Origin: Hypomesus transpacificus
Lineage: Eukaryota; Chordata; Actinopteri; Osmeriformes; Osmeridae
DNA length: 64,000 bases
NCBI RefSeq assembly: GCF_021917145.1
Contig: NC_061082.1
Location: forward strand, 18,733,413 to 18,797,412
Direction of reading: 5' to 3'
Under the pieces are notes generated by a model, which saw only the letters and a program-made list of their open reading frames with translations, searched no databases and was not told the origin of the DNA. Position 1 is the stretch's first letter, and every line of letters begins with the position of its first letter. The translations under genes were made by a program, and so were the position numbers. This document shows positions 50,401 to 61,492 of the stretch, piece after piece.

Positions 50401-51250
50401 TGTAAGAAATATCTCTCACGCTCTCTGGGTTCCCTTTGCTATCATGTTTCATCAGCGTTAGGCCCACATTGGAGCTCAACTAATGTGGAAAGTAAGAGGA
50501 GAAACTTTAGTCGTTCAATTCACTTAATGAAAGACAGTGATAATGCAGAAGACAAGTTTATTGTACTGAACTATAGCAGTCATGCAGTTGACACACCAAT
50601 TAAATGAAAATTTCCCACAGTTCTTCATTCCACAGCTAAATACGAACTTGAGCTTGGAAGAGTTATTCCTGTTTAACCTACCAACTGTAGCACACAGTCC
50701 GGTCCACGTCAACATGAAAGGCAGACAAACATTTCAACCCTAGATAGGCTATGTTTACTTAGCCTATCATAACATATACTTATGCACTCATAAATAACAT
50801 TTATTTTGATACATTTGACGAGAAATAAACACATCGTCAATCCAAAATACTGAATCGTTACGCACAATATAATATGCGACAGCTTACGCATATACCGTCA
50901 TCGTAGTCTTCTACTGGATCTTTGTCAACAATAACGATATTGAATGAGCATGCTTTTCAAAACAAAACAAATACACAAATGTTCAATGATTTCTTTCAAA
51001 ACACGACTCAGATGCACAGGCTATCAGTGAGAAATAACGCATCGCTTGTGAATATTTGCATGCTAAAATACACACGAAACCGTTTTAATTTACAACATTA
51101 GAGGGTCGTATGATAATTTAACAACATTTGAAGCTTACTATATATTTTATCAAACCATATGTATATTGCCAAGGTCAATATATGAACACAGTTTTGAAAT
51201 GGCTGGTTGCCTGGGCCCTGGGCCTTAGGAGGTCACGATCAAGCACATGA
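47440..51250. other. hoxd11-hoxd12 intergenic region
   Basis: About 3.8 kb, AT-rich, with no coding exon recognised on either strand. Near 50550 a minus-strand AATAAA could end the hoxd12 transcript. No repeats of note. Confidence 0.5.
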
Positions 51251-52198
51251 CTATCCATACATAGAGAATGCGTGCTCTCGCATCATCAGTCTTTTCTTCT
51301 TCATTCTGCGGTTCTGGAACCAGATTTTGACTTGTTGATCAGTTAAGTCCAGTCTATCGGAAAGTTCCTTCCTTTTCTGTCTGTTTATGAATTCGTTCAT
51401 CATGAATTCATTCTCAAGTTCAGCGAGCTGTGATTTAGTGTATGGCTTTCTCTTCTTTCTGGGTTTCACTTGTGATGAACACCAGGGTGCACCTGGAAAA
51501 CAAATAGGTAAAAACACGTTGGCAATTGCATTAAAAGCAGTCTAGAAAGAAACGTGGAACACAGCTCTGACAACAACCGGGAGGCTGATTAGTTAGCTCA
51601 CCAACCAATTGTCAACCAACAGTTGTGAGATGTACTCACCATCCGAACAAGATGCGCGGGAACATGCATTATTTGCAGATGGTTGCGTTGGAGTATTTGT
51701 ATGGACCGATTGCTTAAAGGCAGTAACTCCCTGATTTGTTGAATTTAGATGGATTGGTGGTGCAGAATTATGGGACTGTCGGTCCAAGTTTGCGTACTCG
51801 TATTTCGAGTTACGCGCAGTGATCACTCCATGTTCACCAGCAAAAAACGCTTGTTTACCAGATTCCTCTGGCTTGTGGTTTACGTCCTGAAAATAATATT
51901 TACTTGACTCGTCCACTGGTCCCTTGTTGTGGTTGTTTGGATTAGTATTCACAGACACTGAGTTGTGTAGAAACGGCGAAGAGTAGCCACTGAAGGCACG
52001 GCTTTGTGGTGGAGATGTGCACGAACTTGGAGAAGTCCACGGGAGCGTGCACACCTCCCTCCTGTTATAGGAGAGCTGATGAAGAGCGGGATGATGGGCT
52101 CCATTGCCCCGCAAGTTTGTGAAATATAAAGACTCCGGGGTAGGAAAATTCAAAAGAGAACCTACATAGCCAGAATTTAGAGGATTTCGCTCACACAT
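51251..52198 (-). CDS. hoxd12: homeobox protein Hox-D12
   Basis: Coding exon 1 is 52198-51640 and exon 2 is 51492-51251; the 147-bp phase-1 intron has donor GATG|GTGAGT and acceptor TTTTCCAG. The product is 266 residues. I chose the ATG giving [20 protein letters not shown] because Hoxd12 proteins start MCE; an ATG two codons earlier (52204) has a poorer context. [20 protein letters not shown] and REVCTLPW are Hox12 signatures. The homeodomain is about 197-256 ([56 protein letters not shown]). Hox12 proteins lack a hexapeptide. The gene acts in distal fin or limb and urogenital patterning. Confidence 0.97.
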
Positions 52199-52273
52199 TT
52201 CCATTGAGCTCTCTCAAACGCTTCTTACACCCCTTTTAGCTACTCCTAAAGAATAAAGGGAAGCTAATTGTTG

Positions 52274-52296
52274 ATTGGCTAAGGAGGCATCACGTG
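52274..52296 (-). promoter_or_regulatory. E-box/CCAAT promoter module of hoxd12
   Basis: CACGTG (52291-52296, in the palindrome ATCACGTGAT, identical to the hoxd9 copy) and a minus-strand CCAAT (52274-52278) lie 76-98 bp upstream of the hoxd12 ATG. Confidence 0.5.
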
Positions 52297-54244
52297 ATAT
52301 GCAAACCATGTTGTTTAGTCCTACCCTTGCTCTTAATAAGGCAAGGCATGCTATTCTGCAAGGGAAGGCCCAACAAGCTTATAATCAAAGAAAAAGATTG
52401 CTTTATATTTTTTATAATAATTCTTTTATTTAGAAACCCATATGTGCACACCACATTATACCTGCACACCAACCTGCCTATGTGCAGGAAATCATGATGT
52501 AATGCAAACAAAATGGATGAAATAAAATGCATGTAGACTTCTTACTATGCTATTTAGTTAAATATCCTTTAATTTGTGTGTGTGAAAATAAGGACGTTGA
52601 TCTAATTGTTCAAAATCGGTTTAAAATCAACATCAACATGATTATGTGCGTGAGCGTGGACGTGGACGGGTTACGTTGACAATTGGAACCGTTGCAACAT
52701 CTTTCTATCCATAATTACCTCACTTGTATAATAGTTTTTGTTTTGTGTATGACCTCAGTCGCAATGTATGTGTCATTGCTGGGAATATTTAGGAAAATAC
52801 GTAGACTGTATGATCTTTCAACAGCTAGGCCAATAACAACGCTACTCGTGGAATAGTGGCAAGAACAAACATTATGGACAATACTTTCTGGATTTAACCA
52901 AACATATTGTAGTGAAATTGTAAAAATTATTAAGTTCACTACTTGTAGTGGGCTGAATATATTATATTACAATATATTTGGTGATACTTGTTGATAATAC
53001 GTGCTAAACTTAACATGAATAAAATCACCTACTTTGTTGACAAAATAGCGATATTGTGACTAAAGCCTATAGGCCTAGTTTAAGTGACATTTTAGTTTTT
53101 AAACTAAATAGTATTTAAGTTATCAGGAATGCACTAAATATGATAAGAACGCAATGCTGTGTCTTAACCTATCCATTTGTTAAATTGGTCTACAAAACTA
53201 TATATAATTTATGACATATCATTGAACAATTATGTGAAAATAAATACACAATTTTAAAAGTTTTTTTAGGGAAAGTTTTTGCTAAACACTGTAACATAAT
53301 GCTCAACTAGAATTAGACAAAAAGAAAGTATTAAATTACCTTACAATTAAAATGAATGTGCCTTTGTTACAATTGATTAAATAAAACGTACATCCCAATA
53401 ATATCCGTAAATTAGTCCGGACAATATTGTAATTTTTCAGTGGCTAGATTGAGACTAGACCTTTCAGTAACTCATTTAGTAACAGAGAAATAGCGTAGGC
53501 TTAGCCCTGGATCTACAATAAGCAATTCTCCCATCACATCTATTCCTCTACAAAGTGACATAAACCTGTATCTTTTATGTTGAAACGTGGAAATACCCCT
53601 TATATTCATGTATATTCATTGGTAAACCACGAAGTGAGGACAACCAGGCGACACTGACAACTTCGTCCGAAAGACAAGCTTTCTGAAGGCTATGGCCTGA
53701 TTTTACGAGACTTGTAAATGCAAATGTATATCAACGAAAGTCTTTGTAAACCAACAATACATAGAAAATAATGTACAAAATGTTTTAGCAATTGCAAGGT
53801 TGGAAATAGATGTTTTTTACGCTTAGAAACATGCGTTAATCGTAGTTCAAGGTCAAAGTCCAGAGAGCTCAGATTAAGCAAAAACAAGTCCAAGTGCACG
53901 CTATCTTGTGACAGAAGATCCGTCCCTCAAGTCGCCTTTCTGAAGACGAGCTGTCTTGATTTCAGGGAACCTTAGGTCAAAGGAAAACATCAAGTTGCGC
54001 TATAACTATTGCGTAAAAGGAATGTTTTTAGTATCAAAATGTAGCCTATTGTTTTCTGTGAGTTTTGTATGAAATGTTGTTGGCCTATCGGTTTAAATTA
54101 ATAAAGCTGCAGCCATTACGTCATAACATCCATTGCGTGACAACTAGTTATGATGACACATTATTTTACTGAAATGTTACTACCAATAAATTAATTTACA
54201 TATTTCAACAGAAAGTTAACAGACAGAGTTGTTGCGTGTTGAGT

Positions 54245-54258
54245 CCAGCAGATGGCGA
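54245..54258 (+). promoter_or_regulatory. CTCF-like motif, plus orientation
   Basis: CCAGCAGATGGCGA matches the CTCF core at all strongly constrained positions. It is located 1 kb 3' of hoxd13. Motif match only. Confidence 0.45.
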
Positions 54259-54962
54259 AACAAGCCCATAGAAATGTTATAATGGGTGGGCCAATCTCAT
54301 GAAGAGCCTATGTAGTAAGACAAAATAGGCCAAATGTAAGCCAATCATGTGTAAGCAAATAAAGTATTTATATTACTTCCGATGACTAGCATGTGTTATA
54401 TTGCTGAATGATTATTTAGCAGAGCAATGGGTGGTTTCAAGTCGTAGACTCCTGAAATGGGACCAATTTCCTTCCTTTTCTACGACTGAACTGCGTCATG
54501 ATTAGCTTTTTTTCTTGAGAAGGCATTCATGATAAAACTATAAAAACTATATGTTTTTGTGCGTCTTAAAGGCAGCAAAACGTTTTGCAATCAAATGAGT
54601 TTAGTGACCTGCAGTTGGGGGCGCGCATATTGCCCCGGCTTCCTCTGTGTTTGAAATCGAAATACTCTCAAAACCAACAATGAAAACCACTGTCACAAAG
54701 TGGACAACAATGATTATTCATACGTATTTTATTTTAATCATTCTGCATGGCATAACATAACTATATCTCAGTCTCTGGCAATGAAACCAACGCAATGCAC
54801 ATTCAAAGAGTGCAATTCAATACTTAATGAATACACATTACAAGAGTACATCTGTCATAAGAATATATAACACTCGATTCATACTTTCTGAAGACAACCT
54901 GTGGATACATAGGGACTTGAAAATCAACTTCCAAAGATGTTTCTAAGTTCAGAATATAGACC

Positions 54963-54994
54963 TAGCTTGATGAGTGAATTCACTCATCAAGCTA
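54963..54994. repeat. perfect 32-bp palindrome 3' of hoxd13
   Basis: TAGCTTGATGAGTGAA is followed directly by its exact reverse complement, centred on GAATTC, with no loop. It lies about 260 bp 3' of the hoxd13 stop codon, so probably within the 3'UTR. It is too short to be a recognisable transposon. Confidence 0.95.
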
Positions 54995-55255
54995 AACCTA
55001 TGTGCTCTTTCCTACCCGCGGAATATCCACAACCAAAACAATCATTAACGTTAGTCTTACAACTTACTACAAAATGTCTACATTTCAACATATATAGCTA
55101 TATAACATATGTTACTCTGACTTGGCACACTTTAAAAAACAGCAGCTTGTTGACGATTACATTTAAGAAAAGAAAAACCACAGGACGATTTACAAGAAAC
55201 GGGTATAGAAAGTTACCTGAGAGCTTTCAGTTTTCAACATAACCCTTGGTACATT

Positions 55256-56385
55256 TCAAGAACAAGTTTCGTCGCCTTTAATTTGAGAAATGACCTTCTT
55301 ATCTTTGACGCGGCGATTTTGAAACCATATAGTTACTTGTCGCTCGGACAGACTGGTGGAGAAAGCTATACGTCGCCTCTTGTCCTTGGTAATAAACTTG
55401 CTAATGGTATACTCTCGTTCAAGTTCCTTGAGCTGCAGCTTTGTGTAGGGCACCCGTTTCTTTCTTCCACGTCGGTAAAAAGTCCTGACATCTGGCTGCT
55501 TCATTACTGCTTCCTCTACAGACGTGCAGATAAACAAGAGACGTTGGGAGGGAAATGAGTTAAGAAGAGTACAACTTTATTTCACTTTATATGATGTGAT
55601 TATGCACAAAAAATATAGAGACCTACTTATAAGTAACCTATAAGATATCTAGTAGTATTAAGTTAGAGTAGCCTATCAAAAAATCGATCGGATTATCATC
55701 TACACCGGATCGGTTTTTCCAGATGACCAATTACACTGGATTTCTTCTCCAACCGGGCAACATGACGCTTCACACAAATGTCCTTTTCGCCAGAGGAAAG
55801 CATCATGTTAACATTCAACAACTGTAGCATTATACCTGGGATGGATGGGATCCACAACTGTGAACTCTGGGACTGATCCCTATAATGATACACTGAGTTG
55901 CTACAAACAGGCCAGTCCCGGGGCGTCGGATCGTCCATGGGTAAAATATCATGCATCGGATCCCTGCCAACAACAGGTATGTCTATATACCGAGGGTTCC
56001 TGGAATAAGAGTCCGTGTAGCCTTCATAGACCCGTAAGTCTTTGATCCTTGACGTTATTGCACTGCAGTGTAAGTTGTGACTAATGAGTCCTGAAAAGGG
56101 CATATTTTGTTTTACAGAGTCTCCAGAAACCGACGTAGAGGACGTCAGTGCACCTTGCTGAAATGCATGACTGTCTGAGAGTGTCCAACCAAAGTAACTT
56201 CTCCCAAACCCACAGTCGAATGGTGGAGGTGCATGTCTTGATGCTGTAGAGAGTACTGTATAAGATTTACAAGATTCTGTCCAATGAGCGCTTGGTTTGT
56301 TTTCTTTAAATGCTGCCGCAGGTCGTTCGAGGGTAGAGGAATTATAACTGCAATGAATGTAATCGCCCAAACCATCCATTTTCAC
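55256..56385 (-). CDS. hoxd13: homeobox protein Hox-D13
   Basis: Coding exon 1 is 56385-55836 and exon 2 is 55515-55256; the 320-bp phase-1 intron has donor CCAG|GTATAA and acceptor ACGTCTGTAG. The product is 269 residues from [12 protein letters not shown]; starting at the third residue (MDGLG) is equally possible. The tail of exon 1 carries [20 protein letters not shown] and [10 protein letters not shown], matching the WAL...SQVYC...LWKSPFPG stretch of Hox13. The homeodomain is about 200-259 ([57 protein letters not shown]), with the group-13 [11 protein letters not shown]. There is no polyalanine tract, unlike mammals. AFSTSLSE replaces the usual SAATNLSE. It patterns distal fin, cloaca and tail. 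Confidence 0.96.
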
Positions 56386-56566
56386 TTAATGGTCAGATGT
56401 TTTAATCCTTTTGATGACAATTTCAAATAGTCCTCCCAGATCGAAAACACACGAAACACAGTATGTTGCCTTGCATACGACAGCAAACCCACACTGAAGT
56501 CAAATGGTTTATTTTTGCTTGACAGATTACAGAAGTGACAATGAAAATGTGGTTGGCCAGTTTTTT

Positions 56567-56572
56567 CACGTG
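56567..56572 (-). promoter_or_regulatory. E-box upstream of hoxd13
   Basis: CACGTG in TCACGTGA lies 182 bp upstream of the hoxd13 ATG. The neighbouring minus-strand GGCCAACC (about 56552-56559) is only CCAAC, an imperfect CCAAT. Confidence 0.4.
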
Positions 56573-56881
56573 ACAAGCAAATATAATATATAGGCCTATG
56601 GCTAATGACCGAGACAAGCCTGGGGGAAAGTTAGATTATCGTACACAACCTGCATCATAATTTCGTGAAACTTGTTGTTGTAGCCAATTCTTTATAACTG
56701 TAATAAACGTTTCTAGTACCATAGTGTTGAAAGGATGGTATTTAATTAATATATATTTTGAACAACTTTATTTATTTGTGAGCTTTGTTCATAATAATGT
56801 GTGGATGGAACGTAAGGGCATGTTTAGCCTACATGCGAATAAGCCACATGTAGGTCTATGCTAAGGCGTTTAGTGTTTATA

Positions 56882-57523
56882 CCCAGCTAACAAAAAACGT
56901 AGGTCTTACAGGGGTAGCCTACTGAATATCGCCTTTTCCGGACATTATAGGTTCATTGGACTAAAAGTTTCCATAACGTGTGAATGGGTCCTACCTCTAA
57001 CGTCTTAAACAGGCTGTAACTTTTTGGGAGTTTTTCTGGGAGTTTTTCCTTGTCTTCCTTGAGGGTTTAGAGGGGCAGTTCTATGGGCGTATGTGAAGCC
57101 CTCTGTGACATGCTTGCGTGTAAAAAGGGCATACAAATACAATTGATTTGATTTAACTTTCAGTACGTCTGTAAGACTTTAGGGAACGTTACAAATGTCT
57201 TTGGTAGAAAATATTATATTAGGTCATCATCATAACGTTATTTACAGTACCAATTGGGTATCTAATCTTGCACGTCCAGGCAAGGTTTATAACTCTCCTA
57301 AATAACGTCCTTTGGACATTCAGAGGCCACCATAATGCTACGTCCTGAATAAACCTACTTGAGCTTATTTATCTCTCATTTTAACTTTCTAAAGTTGCAT
57401 CTTTTTTCATCATTATTTGCTCATTAACTTTTGTCAGGTGACACCACAGGTACGTTATCACGACTTTATATTGTCTAAAATGGCATTGACGTCATGTCCT
57501 GGAACGTAATTTTGTTAGCTGGG
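56882..57523. mobile_element. non-autonomous DNA transposon with CCCAGCTAACAAAA terminal repeats
   Basis: The element begins CCCAGCTAACAAAA and ends with the exact inverted copy of those 14 bp; similarity continues imperfectly to ACGT. It is flanked by TA on each side (56880-56881 and 57524-57525), as expected for a TA-targeting transposon. The 642-bp interior contains many AACGT-type motifs, no transposase frame, and a LINE-like tail. It is best described as a MITE, probably carrying a nested retroposon fragment. Confidence 0.7.
57018..57160 (+). repeat. LINE-like 3' tail nested in the DNA element
   Basis: Contains GGGAGTTTTTCCTTG, then GTGAAGCCCTCTGTGACATG, then AAAGGGCATACAAATACAAT and a TTGATTTGATTT end. 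The order matches the 3' region of widespread fish L2-type retrotransposons (…GTGAAGCCCTTTGAGAC…AAAGGGCTATACAAATAAA…TTGATT repeats) from general knowledge. It is a 5'-truncated fragment without coding sequence. Confidence 0.55.
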
Positions 57524-57739
57524 TAGTTCTTCTTGTGAGCATGTAATATGAATTGTAGGCTATCTAAACTAACGAGGACCAATTATTGGACTGAATTTTA
57601 GTCTTTTGCATGCCAACTTCTTACATCGGCAGGACAGACAACTGTTGTATATACAGGCCTTACCTACCACATAAACAAACCACTTTGGTGCACTGAAAAG
57701 AAAACCCATTCAACTCAAAAGACGCTGTCATTTATGGGT

Positions 57740-57800
57740 TTCATTTTATGCATGTAGCAGAGCTTTTGTCCAAAGCGACGTACAAATACTAGTTCATTTG
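57740..57800. repeat. fragment of a common fish interspersed repeat
   Basis: CATTTTATGCATGTAGCAGA followed by GCTTTTGTCCAAAGCGACGT resembles a motif (TTTAGCAGACGCTTTTATCC...AAAGCGACTTACA) found very widely in fish genomes. Recognised by similarity to general memory only; family not named. Confidence 0.45.
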
Positions 57801-58439
57801 GAAAGTAGGCTCGGCAGAAGATTAACAATCAGAAGTATGTAATATGTCAATGAACAGGTTTGGATTTAGGCCTACAAGCCTAAATACAATGGCAAAGCAA
57901 CCATATTCCAGCTATCAAGTAGGCCAACTGTGAACACAAAGAACACTAGAGCAACAAAAATTAGCAACAAATCTAAATAACTTAAATGGCTATAGGTGGT
58001 TAAGTAGTGCATGCTGAACAAAAATACAACCACAGTGTTAATCTCAATTACTTAACTGCAGAGCATTAAAAGGCATCTCGATTAGCTAACGGTAGCGTGC
58101 AGCAAAAACCATGATATATAGGCCAAGTGCAACATTGAACACTTTATGGTTATTTACTGCTGGCTGCAGTTTGTTGAACATGATCTGAAATACAACGTGC
58201 AGAGATACAAATTCGCAATAATCACAATAAGTAGGCAAATTAACTGCAAAGTGTCATTTTTGATTAGTACGCACACAAACTGAAGTTTGTCGAGGTAAAG
58301 TTTGAAGAGGAGTTTGAGGCCACAGTGGGAGGGATTGAACCTTGCACTGAGTGTGCAACCTGCAATTAGTATAAAATGATGAAAGAACAATAACTCGTCA
58401 CTAACACACAAAAAAAACTAATAGTCTAATCTAAGACAT

Positions 58440-58570
58440 AGATTAAAGGCTGACAGTATACCGGTCGGTATATATGACGGTATAGCCAACACCTCGCAGA
58501 ATCACAAAGTACCATACTATTTAAGGTTATCCAGATTAAACGTTTTGAAACACTTGGTAAACCTTCCAAA
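58440..58570. repeat. possible repeat fragment with TATACCGGTCGGTATA inverted core
   Basis: TATACCG and CGGTATA (58457-58472) form an inverted repeat and are followed by ATGACGGTATAGCC, a second copy of the GGTATA unit. Similar ACGGTATACCG strings occur in fish repeat families. Limits are uncertain. Confidence 0.3.
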
Positions 58571-58830
58571 AACCATCATGGACGTATTGGTGATTAGCAC
58601 TTAAACTTCTATAGTTTTGATTTCATTCTGGTGGTTGGTTTCATTATTCTGTTCTTTGGTGGAATTAATTTGTTTTTACCGTGTAAACCGTAAAGTTTTG
58701 GGAAAAAAGCGTTATATTCAAGGTTGTGTTTTCCTGTGTCGTCTTGAGGCACTATCACCATTCAGATTGTTTTCAAACATGGATGCCCCAATTCAGTTGG
58801 TAGCATGTTGCCCGCAAAGGTGGATAATCG

Positions 58831-58845
58831 CCACTAGATGGCTCT
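58831..58845 (+). promoter_or_regulatory. CTCF-like motif, plus orientation
   Basis: CCACTAGATGGCTCT matches the CTCF core with a single substitution near its end. It lies in the hoxd13-evx2 spacer, where CTCF sites bound the HoxD cluster in mammals. Motif match only. Confidence 0.45.
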
Positions 58846-60890
58846 CTCAGTTTACATTCGAAAAGAGAATGTAAGAGAATTTCTCGAAGAAACCTCTGAC
58901 CGCAAAAAAAAAACATTGATGTATATACAAGACGATGGGGGTTATGTCAATGGGACAGACGCATAGGAACAGTTAACAATTCTTTTTTTTTTTACTTAAC
59001 TTTGTATATAATCTATTCGTATTTGTCTACTCTTGTTTGACTGCAGCATAGTGACTGAATGTTAAGACAACCATCTGATGAGAAGGTAGGCCTACTGCTC
59101 ATCATGGAGACAGAAAACTAACAAGCTGTAGTCGGCCAAGAATAGACCTGTAGCCTACGTGTAGCATGAATGCGCGTGGAAAAGCATGGCTACATGTATG
59201 ACGAGGATGAAGATGATACATGTGTTTACGCAGCTGATGCTATTTCATAGAAAAGTTCGTTGGGATCGATGTTTGGGACAGGCCTAAGTGGAAAGATTAA
59301 TTGTGCATCTAGTTCTATCCTATAAGTAAGTTTTGTAACATTTATTCATTTCAGAGGAAAATATTTAGCTTTAATACAATTAAGGCACGTCAGCATGTTA
59401 ACGCATAAAATATCAGTAAAATATTGTTCATTTGTAGGCTACATCTCTCGATGATTATATAACTTAAAGTTGTATTCTATAGCCTAGGCTACTGGCGCTA
59501 TGTTGAGGTCATAATGCTATACAGGTTTCTCCATCATGGATAGGTTTCACCTTTTATTTCTTATTATTATATATTTCTTATTCTTTATTTCTTTTTATTT
59601 TATTCGAATGAGCTTTTCCAAAACGTCACAGCATTTAGGGCTACGTCAAATTATATTCTTTCGGCGAAACTTCCAATAACGCTTCACTTTTAGATGTCAC
59701 AAGCCTTAATTGATTGACATCAGATGTATGTTCATGTAAGTCAAAATCGGTTATTGAAACGAAACAGGCTAGGCCTAAACCTATGTTGGAAAAATCTACA
59801 AGGCAAGTCTAATCTAAATGGAAAAAAATGACAATCTACTTAAAAATAGAATTGTCGAAGGACACATCCAGCAGCTTTATAATTAGTAGGCTATCTATAG
59901 CATAACGTTTTCGGGGTGGGATAGGCTACACAAACAATACTGTAACAGAAAGCTAATGCACGTGTGCATTAAAGTCGCTACATTTTTTTTTATATTGTAG
60001 GCCTACACATTCTTCATAGTCAATTCTAAATTACAGTCCAAAGAAATCCGTTGTTCTTTAAAAGGCGAATTAATCTACGGACTGAGGGGCAGGAAACAAA
60101 ACAGACATCACGTAATTTATGTAATACTTTATGTAAACTGAGGGGGGCGCCAGAGCACGCACCAGACAGCACTTCCGGGCCCCTCTGCTAAACTCCACTA
60201 TCAATACCCACATAGCGTTGCACATTCCCAGTTAACCTCGCCATTACAAACCATTCAGTCTCAGAACCGAGGACAGCGCTTGATCTTAGGCCTATTTTTA
60301 AACAATGTATTGCCGATGGATAAACAGTGCCTGCAGATGGCAATGATCATTAAGAGATCAAAATAAAATAACTTCAATTTCATATTAACAACAAGACAAT
60401 GCAGGTGCAACAATAGCTGCTTAAATAGCACACACCCGCATGCAAATAAAATCCACATGTTTTACTTTGGAAAATAAGAATGGCTAGATAAATAGGCATA
60501 AGCAAGTAGCTATCAACAAACGCTGTGAAATTATAGAATGTTGAAAACGGTTCATTGTGCCTTTTTATTCGTTGACCACATTTAATAGATGAAACGCTCA
60601 AACAACAGTGGTATAAATGAGTAACATCTCTAATTTCGTAGGCTATGGTTGAAATAGGCAGTAAAATTGTAATGCAAGATAGGCTGAAGGTAGAGACATA
60701 AATGCAATGCAAGGCACTAAAGTATAATTTACACAAAAACATTGTTATTAGGCTTCCTTTTCTTTTTTTACATAAAACTGTTGAAAAGCATCCTTAATTA
60801 AGCCTGTAGTATGCTACATTTAAAATGCCCTTTCATCTAAGGTCAGACCTATTGTGATATAATTTTAGTGTTTCACAAAGAAGAAGCAAT

Positions 60891-60965
60891 AACATAATCG
60901 AGGAAGAATGAAAAGAGGAGAAAAAGAAGGAGGATGAGGGGCAGAAACAACAGAAGGGAGAAACA
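60891..60965. repeat. purine-rich tract upstream of evx2
   Basis: About 75 bp of GAA, GAGG and AAAG blocks on the plus strand with few pyrimidines. It may be low-complexity sequence or a GAGA-like regulatory tract. Confidence 0.5.
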
Positions 60966-61492
60966 ATAGAGAATCAAAGCATAATGATATTCCTAAATGA
61001 AGAGGGAAATGTTGCCGCGCTCATTTTATTAATCAGACTGTCAATTTCACCCCAGAGGCCAAACCCAAGAGCAATCTAAAGCAGAATCAGATCAACCGAG
61101 GGACCAGCACTCCACTCCTCACTTCTCCTCATCCTCTTCACTTGGATATATTTGTCTGACCGAAGGCCGCCTCCATCATCAACTGACAGCCCTATCGTAT
61201 TTATTTGCTTATAAACCTGTTACAATAAATGATCATTCGAGCAGCGTCACGCGCACACCTCAACGACGAGCAGCAACCACTTTTTGATGAATGACATTTT
61301 GGGATAGAAAGGATGCACGGGTCATTTTGAGCAGCCATTCGTTGCTCGCGTTGGCATCTTATATTTCTGCGTCTCGCACATAAACGGTGTTTTATTATTT
61401 TAAGACAGTTGCTGAGTTGACTGCGGATTAGCTCCGCCACAGTCATCGGAGCACTATTCCTGGGAATTTTTCCTGTTTTGCTTTAAGACTTA

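Larger units (their letters stand above)
52299..55255. other. hoxd12-hoxd13 intergenic region
   Basis: About 3 kb, AT-rich, with no coding exon recognised. It contains a strong CTCF-like motif at 54245, a GGGGGCGCGC patch at 54617-54626, a minus-strand AATAAA-like run near 54725 that may end the hoxd13 transcript, and a perfect palindrome at 54963. Confidence 0.5.
56386..61492. other. hoxd13-evx2 intergenic region
   Basis: About 5.1 kb between divergently transcribed hoxd13 and evx2. No hoxd14 or other homeobox is visible. It carries a TIR-bounded DNA element at 56.9-57.5 kb, two other interspersed-repeat fragments (57.7 and 58.46 kb), a good CTCF-like site at 58.83 kb and a purine-rich tract at 60.9 kb before the evx2 promoter. 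The 61.0-61.45 kb stretch is less AT-rich and probably contains the evx2 promoter and 5'UTR. Confidence 0.55.

Noticed and set aside
54608-54626. GGGGGCGCGC as a further CTCF site
   Set aside because: Bases upstream of the G-run do not match the CTCF core.
60131-60150. GGGGGGCGCC as a CTCF site
   Set aside because: Spacing between the A and the G-run is off by one and the upstream part does not match.
56386-61492. Search for a hoxd14 gene beyond hoxd13
   Set aside because: No homeobox exists between hoxd13 and evx2.
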